From assembly GCA_010645155.1 (NCBI GenBank), contig JAAGOF010000329.1:69126-133125 (forward strand): a stretch of 64,000 bases of DNA, given 5' to 3'. Shown one piece after another: positions 53,985 to 64,000 of this stretch. The stretch comes from Tigriopus japonicus. Taxonomy: Eukaryota > Arthropoda > Copepoda > Harpacticoida > Harpacticidae. The translations under genes were made by a program, and so were the position numbers. The notes beneath the pieces were generated by a model that saw only the letters and a program-made list of their open reading frames with translations, searched no databases and was not told where the DNA came from. Within the stretch, counting starts at the first letter, position 1. Every line of letters begins with the position of its first letter.

Positions 53985-55245
53985 GATCTCGACGGGGTAT
54001 CGTCTAATTTCACAAGCTCAACATGTGGTGTGCCACAAGGAAGTGTCTTGGGCCCATTATTTTTCTTAATATATATTAATGACCTTCACAGAACGACGTG
54101 TTCCAAATTCACGATATTCGCCGACGACACCACGTTACAGCACTTCAGGAGTAACCTTAAACAATTGGAAGAGGAATGTACTCGATCTTTAATCGAAATT
54201 ACCTCCTGTTTGTTAACTAACAGACTTGTTTTAAATATAGAAAAGACGAGATTTATTTTGTTTAGTCACGGAATGTTGGAAATAATTTGAGTTTGACTCT
54301 TAATGGGACAAAAATAACTCGAGGAGGATCAAAGTGCAAAGAAAAGGCAATTAGCTTTTTAGGGTTACTTATTGACGAGCAATCAACTTGGAAAGAGCAA
54401 ATTCGGTATGTGGGCTCAAGCATCCGCAAAATCATGTTTACTTTTTTCTTAGCTGGACGACTAATTCCCAAACCCTTGAAGATACTACTATATAACGCTT
54501 TAATCAAATCCAGACTAGAATAAGGGATAGAATTCTATGGAGATAGACCGGCAGTACAAGGGTTACTCGTCTTACAAAAGAAGGCGATAAGATGGATTAT
54601 AGGAGCAGAGAGTCGCTCACACACAGGAAATCTTTTCAAAACATTCAACATCCTAAAAATCCATGACCTAACGAAAGTCAAGCGCCTAAAATGTCTGATA
54701 TAGCTGCCTCATAAATCAAACGCCGTCTATTATTAATCATTATATGTTCAAAGAGAAGAGGGGGGATCGATATACTTTGATTTACCAAAAATGCGACTTG
54801 AATGGCATAAGAAACTTAATGGTTACTCTTTTCCACAAGCCTGGAACGAACATCTTTCACAAGTTAAAATTGACCTGTCGGCACTAAACACAATTAAGAA
54901 GTGGGCCTTACATTTGACGGAGAGAATTACGAGTGCATGCTCTTCCAACTGCACCTTAATGAATTATTATTCCTGCAACAGTACGGGTGACAGCATTTCG
55001 GGTACATCCTGATATCTCCATCTTTGTGGACTGGGATAAAAAAAAGGAAAAAAAAAGCAAAGAAAGAAAGTTAAATCTCGAGCTCAATTGCTTCCAATGA
55101 TTCTCTTAGGAAATCAGTAAAGGGTTTCCCACGAAAAAAAGCCATTTGGCTTATGGGTAACCTTGGGATCGCGGCGAAAAATATCATGCTACCTATCACA
55201 TCATGCCCACGTCCCTCAATAAAAATCAATCAATCAATCAAAAGA
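53985..55245 (+). mobile_element. LINE family A, copy 3 (3' half)
   Basis: Plus-strand, 5' truncated. It contains CGVPQGSVLGPLFFLIYIND, the catalytic box FTIFADDTTL (about 54109-54138), then LNIEKTRFILFS. After frame changes near 54285 and stops at 54522 and 54701 come FLGLLIDEQSTWKEQIRYVG, KKAIRWIIGAESRSHTGNLF and SFPQAWNEHLSQVKIDLSAL. The 3' UTR ends AATAAAAATCAATCAATCAA at 55217-55240, an ATCA-repeat tail. FADD is intact, unlike copy 1. Confidence 0.88.
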
Positions 55246-55512
55246 ACCTTGTTTGGAACGCCCCTACCAAAATTTCTTATCTTCAACCCAAAAACCCACA
55301 ACTCTCCTATTTAATATCCTTGACTGAACACCCTGGATCGTGTCCTGTTCTTTTCCTAAAATCAGTATTTTATACACAACGTGCTCCAATTCATTCATTT
55401 GTATTTTCCCCTAACGAGTATTAAAGACGCATGTTTCCACTCCGGAAACTGAAAAAAGATATTGAATGAATGTACTGTTGATTCAATGACATAATTAAGG
55501 ATATCTTGATAC

Positions 55513-56113
55513 CAATAGAACCATCCATGTATTACGTTTTTTGGATCCCTTAACTCTAATAACCCTAAGGACACTTTTTTGTTTGGGAACCTTCTCGAGA
55601 CTTATTTTCTCATAAAACACCACATATTTAGTGTAATTAAGCAATTTTGAAAACTGGGCAACTTTATCCACAGTATGCTTTATTGTTATTACTAACCGGA
55701 AAAACGTTGAAATTCCACACCACTATAGAAATCTTTGGGTGCACAGAAAAACTCCCCATTGTTCACATTTTGGCACAAACTAGAGCACTATAATATTATA
55801 GTGCTCTAGCACAAGCAATCGTTTACATTGTAACATCTATCTTTGGTCTGGCAAAGCTATTCTCTACTTTGAATGAGTGGTTTCCATCTCGTTTTTTATA
55901 GCAAAGACTGGTCGAACCAATCTTCAAAGATCGAACTCAAGGGGAAAATGAGAAAAGACTGAGAATACAGATAGCCAGGATCGAACTTTGAAGTCTAACT
56001 TAGGTTCGAGAATGCCACTTTTTCTAGTTCGATCTTCAAGATGGGGTCGAAGTGAGACTCTGTGCTTGAAGTAGGACTTCCAGCACCAAGTTCGAGTTGA
56101 GAATGCGGGCCCT
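55513..56113 (+). repeat. Dispersed repeat R1, copy 2
   Basis: Matches 53018-53608 over its full length, with a 30-bp extra segment at 55781-55815 that includes a TAGAGCACTATAATATTATAG palindrome. It ends GAATGCGGGCCCTG before ATCTCAAA. Confidence 0.85.
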
Positions 56114-56155
56114 GATCTCAAATGGACAGCGGAACTTAAACAATTGCGGTTGGCT

Positions 56156-56800
56156 GTTAACTGTGCTGTCTTGGGAGGAGGACTTGACTCGATCAACATT
56201 CAATTGCAAATATTACAAGAACTAAACCTCCTTTTAGGACAAGACCTACAAATTTGAAATGCTGAAAGAAAAAGTTATTTGATGATCCAACCAAGTGCTA
56301 GAGTTCAATCTAATTTTCTATGATAATAAGGTTTATAGACTTAATACCAACATTGATCAAGCCCAGAACAGATGAAGAATGGTTCATTGGCTGTTGATTT
56401 GGTTCAGTTTCGTTTATTTTTCGGCTCAGGAGGACCAATCTTAATTCATTTTTAGCCCTCCTGACCTGAGAAAAAACACAAAATTGAACCAAATCAGCAA
56501 CAAATGGACCCTCACTCATCTGCTCTGGAATCACAGTAGGTATGAGGTCTATAAACCTTATTATCATTGAAAATTAGATGATTACTTTACGTCGCTTCAT
56601 GGAACTCTCGCACATGGTTGGATCTAGTGCCTTAACCATTCATTTAATGGCAATGAAATGCATATCTTCGAATAATTTTATTTTCAGCTTTTCAAATATG
56701 TAGGTCTTGTCCTAAAAGGAGGTTTAGTTCTTGTAATATTTGCAATTGAATGTTGATCGAGTCGAGTCCTCCTTCCAAGACAGCGCAGTTGAAATCGTCT
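56156..56800. repeat. Nested inverted repeat (foldback element R4, copy 2)
   Basis: Outer arms 56156-56264 and 56690-56800 match at about 93 percent (TCGATCAACATTCAATTGCA, AAGAACTAAACCTCCTTTTA). Inner arms 56308-56400 and 56480-56572 match at about 80 percent (GATAATAAGGTTTATAGAC). The centre contains GCCCTCCTGACCTGAG. The minus-strand reading of 56310-56567 resembles R4 at 48.9 kb. The whole unit could fold into a hairpin of about 640 bases. Confidence 0.85.
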
Positions 56801-58189
56801 TTGAACATCAAAGTCGTGCAGGGTCAACTTTGTTTAACGACCATTTGAAAGTGTCTATTGCTTTCTCGAATCCACCGAGCCAACTTCTAAGCGGTAGTCG
56901 AGCCCCTGGTACATTCAAGCATTCGATATTGTTTTCCGCTGTTCCTTGAAATAAAAAGCAAACTTCACATAAAATTGAAACAAGAATCACCACAGGAACT
57001 GGAGTGGAAGTATTAGCAATTTCTGGTGATTTCCTAAGTCCAAAAGTCATGCACTTTAGGTTATGAATTTAGTCTAGGTCCCACCACAAGAGAGAGCAAG
57101 AGATTGTTTTTAAAGCTCTTTTACGAGTGACTTATGTCTTGAACCTCTGTGTTAGAGTTGGTGGTCTAAAACGACGTGCGCTAAAACTTAGTACCCTTTG
57201 AGAAAAAAGATTTATTTTTGGTTGTGGAAGCGTTTATTTGATTGAATAATAAAACATAACTTCTTTCTTTTAATAAGTCTATTGATTTGACCTTCATTTC
57301 AGGATATGGAAACATTAGAATCATGGCCACCAAGCCTAATATTCCATGATATGGTGGGACGGCAATTTCAAACTGGTTTGTCAAACTCTGCTATAGCATT
57401 ACAGGTAATTTAATGTCATTCCTTCCTAATCTAGGACGCTAAACAAGAGACAACTACCTCTTCACAAAGCCATTAATTCGGTTCAAATTTTTGTCATTTT
57501 TAATGTGAAATCAAGCAATGGACATCGAATTTTTTATCGTTCCTACTACAGAATCTCATTTGAGCTTCTTTTGTTTCTATAATGTCTCATGTTCTTGTTG
57601 CTGTTGCATTTTAGTAGTTATAGTTCTTGTGTTTTATATCATTCTAGTTTTTAAATTCTGATTCTGGGAATTCTGAAACTGTAAATATGAAAACATTTAT
57701 CGAAAACTACAATGCTTCAGATGGTCTTAAGAACAACACTTGGTCAGCTGGTTAGTCCCTGTTTGACTATGTTCTTTTTTGTTTTCTTTCCATAGTGCAC
57801 TAGTCTCCATATACCGTAAATTACTGATATGTTAGCTTTATGCTAGATCTTAACTTACTTCACATCATCTGTTGGTGATTCCAAATCCACATTTTCTGTG
57901 CCGTGACACTGATATATCTTGTGCACTACCAATGATATTCTAATTTTTACTTTATATTTTTTAATTTTTAATTTATACTCTCTACTGAGCTATTAAGAAA
58001 CAAGAAACATAATTCATTCAATAACCATGGCAGAAATATATTAACCAGTGGGCACTGAAAGCGTATAAAACAAAAGCACAGATCATAAGCATGATAAATT
58101 GAAAGTAAAAATGAAATTCGGCACAGGATTCTAGCTTACAAAACCACCCCGCGATGCGAAGCACAACCTCGCGTGACAAGGAATAAAAA
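56801..58189. other. Unassigned region
   Basis: No supported gene and no recognised repeat. AT-rich, with many short T runs. Confidence 0.4.
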
Positions 58190-58480
58190 GGGTTTAAGAA
58201 CCAACTTTCCCTCGAAAACTCCCCAGATCGAAACGGGGAGTTTTATTGCAGTCATCCATTACACAACTCAACAACTTAAGAATATCTTACCAGTCCTTGA
58301 ATTATCAATAACAAAATGGTGTTTTTTCCGAGCTCATCTATAACCAAACTTGGACAACTTATAAATATCTTCGAACTTACTATCAACCCCATCCTTATAA
58401 TACCCTGAACTTAATTAAGAAATGCCAACCTTTGTAAAAAAAATCGAGGATGTTATAGCTTGTGTCGCCTTGGCCGTGGA
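58190..58480 (+). repeat. Foldback-type element R2, copy 2 (left half only)
   Basis: TTTAAGAACCAACTTTCCCT, AACGGGGAGTTTTATTGCAG and TTTTTTCCGAGCTCAT match 52075-52370 in order. The right inverted end is absent. Confidence 0.8.
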
Positions 58481-60598
58481 GTACGTTATAACTGGAGTGC
58501 GACGCGTCAATCGCAATTTGCAAGAAGAGGTCAACACAATTTATGATGTATAGTAACGAAAAAAGGAAAGAAACATTTATTACATGTGTAGTTAACAAAG
58601 ACAACCATATTGACAAAAACCTTATCCAACGAAACTCACTAAAAATTGCACGATTGGTGCTTTTTGAAGCTATTGACAGTAATTTTCCGAGTTTTGCTTA
58701 TGATCTCTGGCTTTACCTTTGCCTTCCTTTCTGGTTTGGATTTCAGATTAAATATCATTGGCAAAGTTCTTTCCAAGCAAATTGAAAATCTGTCTCACAA
58801 TTTCTGGAATGTCCTTTAGAATAAATGATCATTGGAACACAAATATTCTACAAGTGAAGGCTTTATTGGTGCAAGAAGAGATAATGTTCAAAACCGATTC
58901 AGCAAAAACATCACTAGGATTAAGAGAATAAAGAACTCTTCTTGGTACGTTTTTTTGTTCAAAGCATTATTGTTTAATCCCCAATTGTGCACATAACCAA
59001 GATATATCATCTAAAACACATCTGTAAGCCACAAAGCCCCCTACAATTCACTTGCTTCATGTTTTTCTTTCGGTCTTCATTTTCCAAGTCCTTGGATTCA
59101 ATGGCAAAATCAGGCACAAGGGATTCTTTCCCTTTGAATAAGAGATCTATGCAGTGTTGACAAGTGGTTTGTTCATATGTACAGGAATTGAGCAAACAAT
59201 TCGGCCACATAATCCGGGAATCCGGCCAAATAATAGAGCACTTCCAGGTTCTTAAAATGTTGTGAAGGTTCAAAATTCCCAAACGTTTTCCACTTCAAAA
59301 GCTCTTGATGATTTCTTTTTCTGATGTTGAAATTAGTCCAATATTTCCATCACATCTTTGTAGTTCTTATTGGAAATTTTCACCAAAGATATCACAGTTG
59401 TCAATTCATAGGATTCCAGCAAATGTCTTCAAGAGATGTAACAAATTGCGCAAGAAAGCTGCTTGAAGTCCCAAGATGTGCCTTCAATTTTGTTGAAATG
59501 ACTTTTATCCATTAACACATATTGAACCTCATCTGTTGTTTACAAGCCACAAGCAAATTCTTGAAGTATCTTTGAAGTGTCTTTGTCAAACCCGCATAGT
59601 TTGAGGCGTAAAACCTGGTCATTGTGTTCCTTGACCTTGATCATTTTAAACCCACGAGACTTTTGAATTAAACGGCCTGAATCGCCGGATCATCAATAAT
59701 GGTCAAAACTTGTGAGCACTAAGATCACATTAGTTTTTTTGATGGACTTGGGTACAATTTTTCACTGGATATTGAGTCACCATATCCTCAAAAGGGTTGG
59801 GTAACGAAAAATGGGAAAACATAGCACTTTTTCAACAACTTTTAGTTGGATTTTGAGCGCAATGGTTCTCTGACTGGAGATAAAAAACAACTCAGACTTG
59901 GATTGGTTGATCCACATAAATTTCGTCACATGCCATCACAGTTGTTCTTTCTCAGACCAAGTCCTCAATATGCACTTTGGCATGTATATGAAAATGCTAT
60001 CAGGAAGATTGTTGGGGTCCAGCATGACATTGACTACCAAGTAAGCATGGTTCTGTTGCTCTTTCTCCATCAACCAATTATTTCACTTTCATATTCTTCC
60101 CGTTTAGATTGAGCTTTGCCCCTGGCCATTCATTGGCTGGGGACTTTAGAAATCCTTTCTTCACTTTGAGTCTGTCCACCCCATTCATGCAGTCTGATTT
60201 CAAGGCGTTTTTGTTTTTTATAGACATTGAGATGTCTTGGATCTCTATCCCAAATTGAGGTCATTTAAATGAAGGGACCTCACACTGGCATGTTTTGTTG
60301 GGTTCTAGTTGTTTGGGGGATAGCTTTTATCCATAGATTGAACAAAATCGAATCCCTAGGAATTTCCAGACTCACTTGAAATTGATGGGCTTGACTGGGG
60401 TCTCAGACAGCCAGAGCTCAACTTTAGCCAGCGTGTAGCCTAAAAGACACTTAGGGGTCGCACACCTGAACTATTGACAGAGACACGCTGTAATACGGGT
60501 TACAGGTCCAATTCACGAACTGGTATATGTCTATATGTCATTCTTCGTTAGAAACTTCTCTCATCTTCTATTTCTCGAAGGACCTGTTGATAGGGAAA
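58481..60598. other. Unassigned region, one weak open frame
   Basis: An 88-aa frame at 59846-60112 (LDFERNGSLTGDKKQLRLGL start, QYALWHVYENAIRKIVGVQH middle) has fairly ordinary codon use but no domain I recognise. The rest shows no gene. It may be an exon or a transposon remnant; I make no call. Confidence 0.3.
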
Positions 60599-62716
60599 CA
60601 CGGCGTTTAATTGAGGTGGAGAAGTCATTTTTAAGTTCCAAAGACATTTGACACCAGTTTTGGAGTGAGAAGACAATCCCGCATATAAAATCGAGGTCGG
60701 TTAATTAGGTCAGAGGCCAAAAATTGATATTAGCCCGGATGTTAGTGTAGTTATTTCAAACACGAAAGTATAGTTGCAAGTATAGTTGTGTATACTCGCT
60801 TCGAGTTTCGCGCTAACATACCGATTTAAGAACGAAAGCCCTTCGAGCGAGTGTACTTGTCATCCAACGTCAACCCAAGTATAGTTGCGAGGCGCAAGTA
60901 CACACGACACGTATACTTTCCTTCACTCGTTCCCCTTTTGCAACTACACTCGTCGACAGTGAGGCCAAGAAAAGTTCGTGCGCATGTGAAAACCGAGTGA
61001 ATCAGCTGAGCATTCCTGTGGCAAAGAATAGATTTGACCTACTGACAAACAAGAGAAAGGAACACTGATTCTCTTGAGGCGATTCATGATATCAGCTGCC
61101 TTCATCCGTGCCAAGTAAGACCACCCAAGGATGATCCTGGATAACCTCAAAGGGTGGGTGGGTGGTTATGACAAGGAGTGGGTCGGTCATGGATGGACCA
61201 AGTGACCTTTAAGACTTGAAAGTGACGAGCGAGCGCTGAAGAAGGACAGGGCTACTTAGACGGACGTGGGTAATCTTTCAGAGTACTTAGGGTACACAAA
61301 CAAGGTGAAGGCGGCGAGGCGCTCAAATGATCTCGCTGATCCACCCACCCCTTCTTGTCCGGGCCCAAATTTGCGAAGAACTTCCTTCAAGATTCTGAAG
61401 ACAATCTCTTAACATACTTTCATCAACCCGACTGGATCTCGGAGTCGCTTATTGTGATCTTCATCATCCATAAGAAGAAGACGCGTGCGGATCGATACTT
61501 GCCGGAGATTGGCACAGGGGAGTTGGTTGACGCAATCAAAACTCCTCTGGAAGGAAGGAAGCAAACAAGCATAGTGCAAACGTCGTAGAAGGAATTGCTT
61601 CTCAACAACCTTGGTCCTCACGCATTCGAGGGTGTAAATGAAGAACTGACCTTTTCCAAGTCTGATCAAAAATACCTAGCCGAATTTTTGAATTCCACGA
61701 TCAAAACTATCCGTCTTTGGCCAAATAAAAACACTTCATGAAAGATTTCAGTTTCCGGTTCTTTCATCAAAATTAAGCAATAAAAAAATACGACTATACA
61801 TGACCGGTTCTCCAGAATGCCGCCAAGTCCCAATTAAATGGAAATTGGTCTCGTCGACAAATTTTGTGTAATTCAACTTGAACATATTAATAGATATACT
61901 TTCACTACAAAAGTTCATTAATCATTATCTACGTGGACTTCTGGTCCTTTGCTTGTCTACTGGCACTCTGACCACAATTCAATTATGTGAAATAGAGTAT
62001 TTTCCTATAAAAGGAAGGGAGAAAAATCATAAGAATATGGAAAAGCTAATGCAAAGAAGAAAGATATAGTGAATGCAAGGAAACCAATTTTTACGCGCAG
62101 GATTTCAAATGAAGATATATCTTTCATCTAGGACACTATTTGGACAAATAGTTATAGCTCTCGTCGTGACCACACACGTGTAAAAGCAATGAAAATGTGC
62201 AGAGCAAGCATTATATATGGTATGTAAAAGCCGAAGAGATGGTAACAATATTTGTTATTGTAATAGAGCGGATGGGTCCAATTAAAAATCGTCATTTCCA
62301 ATCTCTTATGGAACTTGGATAGGTTATAGACGAAGTGTGCGACCACCATTATTCTGAAGGCATGTCGACACTAACGTGTTTTTGAGCTCTTGTCTGGAGA
62401 GAATATCAATTATCCGTATATAACATTCGGAAAGGTTAGGTCCCCAACACTCTGGGCTTGGATTCATACACAAAATGGGTTCAGGGGCGTCCGAAGATCG
62501 TTGTCAAATGGAGGCACAGAAAGGTAGGGCTTGAGAAACTTAGAGAGAGTATCGAAGACGTTTATTGCAAACGAATCCGATGTTGGCCTTGGTTTTCGTG
62601 AGGAAGTAGGATTGTGCTTAAGGAGAGTTAAGTGGAGACATCAGCATTGTTGGCGATTTCCATACTGAAACGGATTTTGGAGAGGCTAGTTGAGGAAGGC
62701 TGATTCCACTCCATCG

Positions 62717-63205
62717 CTAACGATTCCTTGCGATATCCAGTCGTTGAACCCAAACACGAAAACCTAAATCACGTGATGCCTCACAGTTTTGGACTACCCC
62801 GATGGGCCTACAATCCACTAAAAACCCTGCTGGGTTTGGCTGAGGCCCACCATTTGGCGTCCACGGGCTTAGGTAAAGAGAAAGCATTGTATGGAAGAAG
62901 AAACTGGCAGGATTCATCTCAGATGTATTGGAGGTCTTGGTCTTGATGGAGGTCTTGCTGTTGAAGGAAATCTTGCTCTTGATGGAGGTCTTGATGGTAG
63001 ATGCCGTATCCACGGCTATCACAGGTCGTACGTTTGAAAACGAGAAAGTCAGAAATGTCACACCAAAAAGAAATATCCAAATTAGGTATCTAATTCCTCG
63101 GATATCGCGATCGCCGCTCAAGGCATCGGTATTCAGGCTGTTTTGAAGTATAGCTTTTTGTGTATACTTGCAAAACGCTCGCGATCGAGATTTGTGCAAG
63201 TACAT
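62717..63205 (-). CDS. Uncertain 162-aa open frame with one membrane-like segment
   Basis: Residues about 41-57 (YLIWIFLFGVTFLTFSF) would suit one membrane segment, followed by a Thr/Lys/Ser-rich repeat (KTSIKSK, NSKTSIKTKTS) encoded by a short tandem DNA repeat. No homology is recognised. It lies inside the nested TIR element. It may be chance; I give it low confidence. Confidence 0.2.
   Translation of the reverse strand: MYLHKSRSRAFCKYTQKAILQNSLNTDALSGDRDIRGIRYLIWIFLFGVTFLTFSFSNVRPVIAVDTASTIKTSIKSKISFNSKTSIKTKTSNTSEMNPASFFFHTMLSLYLSPWTPNGGPQPNPAGFLVDCRPIGVVQNCEASRDLGFRVWVQRLDIARNR
62926..63000. repeat. Tandem repeat of TTGATGGAGGTCTTG
   Basis: About four imperfect 18-bp units (GGAGGTCTTGnTCTTGAT). 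They produce the Ser/Thr/Lys repeat of the open frame on the other strand. Confidence 0.75.
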
Positions 63206-63724
63206 TTGAGTGTATACTCGTAAATCTATGTAGTGAGACTATACTTCCAATCATTTTGAATTAACTACACCAACATCCGGGCTATTATGTCACTTAAAAC
63301 TTGCTTAAAAACAATTTTCTGAATTTTTCACATCACCTATTCCTAAGATGGTCTCATTGTTGTCTGAACCCGAAATATTGACTTAATCTATTTAGCCCTT
63401 CTTCGAATTCGGGTGAACAAAAGTCCGATTGTGTCCTTCGATAATTGTGTTCGAAAATAGCCATTGAAAACTGAACGGCTTAATAGATTTCACCAATATT
63501 ATGAATCATCACCGCACTACGTGTGTCTAACAATTATCCAGAAGAAAAGTTTCATAAATTTGTTTTTAAGCTAGTTTTAAGAGACATTATATCAATTTTT
63601 GGCCCGTGACCTAATTAACTGAACTCGGTTAAATATGTGGCATCGTCTCTTCACCTTAAAACTGGTCTCAAATGACTTTGGAACTCAAAAATGACTTACC
63701 CAACTCAATTAAACGCCGTGGAAA

Positions 63725-64000
63725 ACGAGTTTGGTTGATCGGACCGTTGGCTCAACCTTATCGTACTTTTATTCTGTTCTTTGTTCTGCTGGACGCATCA
63801 TCGTTTTCGTTTGGTAGTCTAATAAAGTTTATACAAGCCTACCATGGCGCAGTGAGTTTAACCAAGGCACTGAGATGTTCCCTTGGTAGTGAACCCAAGT
63901 TCCCAAAGTGGATTACGATTGTGTTTCCGAAATCAAGTCGCAATGTAATCTGAGAGAGACATCATTGAACGACTTAAGGCTTCCCGTCGAGGATTCAAGA
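63725..64000. other. Unassigned right edge
   Basis: A frame that starts in the right arm of copy 2 and runs to 63953 is probably chance. Nothing further is recognised. Confidence 0.4.

Larger units (their letters stand above)
60732..63283. mobile_element. 2.55-kb TIR element nested in copy 2
   Basis: The termini AGCCCGGATGTTAGTGTAGT and the complement of AGCCCGGATGTTGGTGTAGT carry an ATT duplication at 60729-60731 and 63284-63286. Comparison with copy 1 supports a 3-bp duplication. GTATAC/AAGTATAGTTGC words are repeated near both ends (60765-60930 and 63145-63245). A 3-bp duplication would suit PIF/Harbinger or CACTA-type elements, but no transposase is recognisable, so the class is open. 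Confidence 0.8.
60599..63720. mobile_element. 4-bp-TSD inverted-repeat element, copy 2 (with nested element)
   Basis: Ends CACGGCGTTTAATTGAGGTG and its complement, with GAAA duplicated at 60595-60598 and 63721-63724. Its own sequence is 60599-60731 and 63287-63720 and aligns along copy 1 (11648-12256), including the inner TTCGAACACAATT/AATTGTGTTCGAAAATAG region. The two parts are separated by a 2,552-bp element. Confidence 0.88.

Noticed and set aside
58395..58616. 73-aa frame with hydrophobic stretch
   Set aside because: It overlaps the R2 half copy and AT-rich DNA; no supporting evidence for a membrane protein.

Overview
This is eukaryotic DNA built almost entirely from transposable elements. 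I find no convincing host gene, rRNA, functional tRNA or CRISPR array. The mix points to an invertebrate: Ty3/gypsy and CsRn1-like LTR elements, Jockey/CR1-type LINEs, a mariner-type transposon, many non-autonomous hAT elements, a THAP/P-element relative, a TRIM, and degenerate TTAGG-type runs near 37.1 kb. An arthropod, possibly a crustacean, fits best. That is inference from repeat content only.

Layout. 0.65-3.3 kb: an internally deleted MULE with an exact 9-bp target duplication, a decayed gypsy integrase and a TA-flanked MITE. 3.4-6.85 kb: a minus-strand LINE (family A) interrupted by a complete mariner-type transposon with an open 342-aa transposase. 6.86-8.4 kb: a LINE of family B split by a hAT-like element. 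9.1-11.4 kb: a decayed P-element-like THAP transposase with a 1.2-kb TIR element just upstream of its start. 11.6-12.3 kb and 60.6-63.7 kb: two copies of one 4-bp-TSD inverted-repeat family; the second carries a nested 2.55-kb element. 15.1-22.5 kb: an old minus-strand gypsy broken up by a LINE piece, a hAT nested in a hAT, a pogo-like element and a plus-strand CsRn1-like pol.

26.6-32.9 kb: the best preserved element, a gypsy retrotransposon with two 235-bp LTRs that differ at one base and a 5-bp TSD. Its single gag-pol frame is interrupted only by a 1.14-kb hAT-like element. 36.5-37.1 kb and 42.3-42.8 kb: two TRIM copies on the minus strand, with a tRNA-Leu-type primer site. 39.7-45.3 kb: a LINE B copy that received another LINE B tail and then two different hAT elements at the same 8-bp target, in the codons of the reverse-transcriptase YADD motif. 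49.3-51.6 kb: the longest LINE B copy. 52-58.5 kb: foldback and dispersed repeats around a LINE A copy.

The elements do not form a pathway. The nesting gives relative ages: LINEs and the minus-strand gypsy are old targets, while the hAT-like elements, the mariner and the 26.6-kb gypsy are younger. Autonomous enzymes for the hAT, MULE, pogo and 4-bp-TSD families are absent here and must lie elsewhere in the genome. I looked for a novel host system and did not find one. The most unusual observations are structural: the doubly used hAT target, C-tract-ended LINEs, subterminal repeat arrays, and the 36-residue spacing in the mariner catalytic triad.
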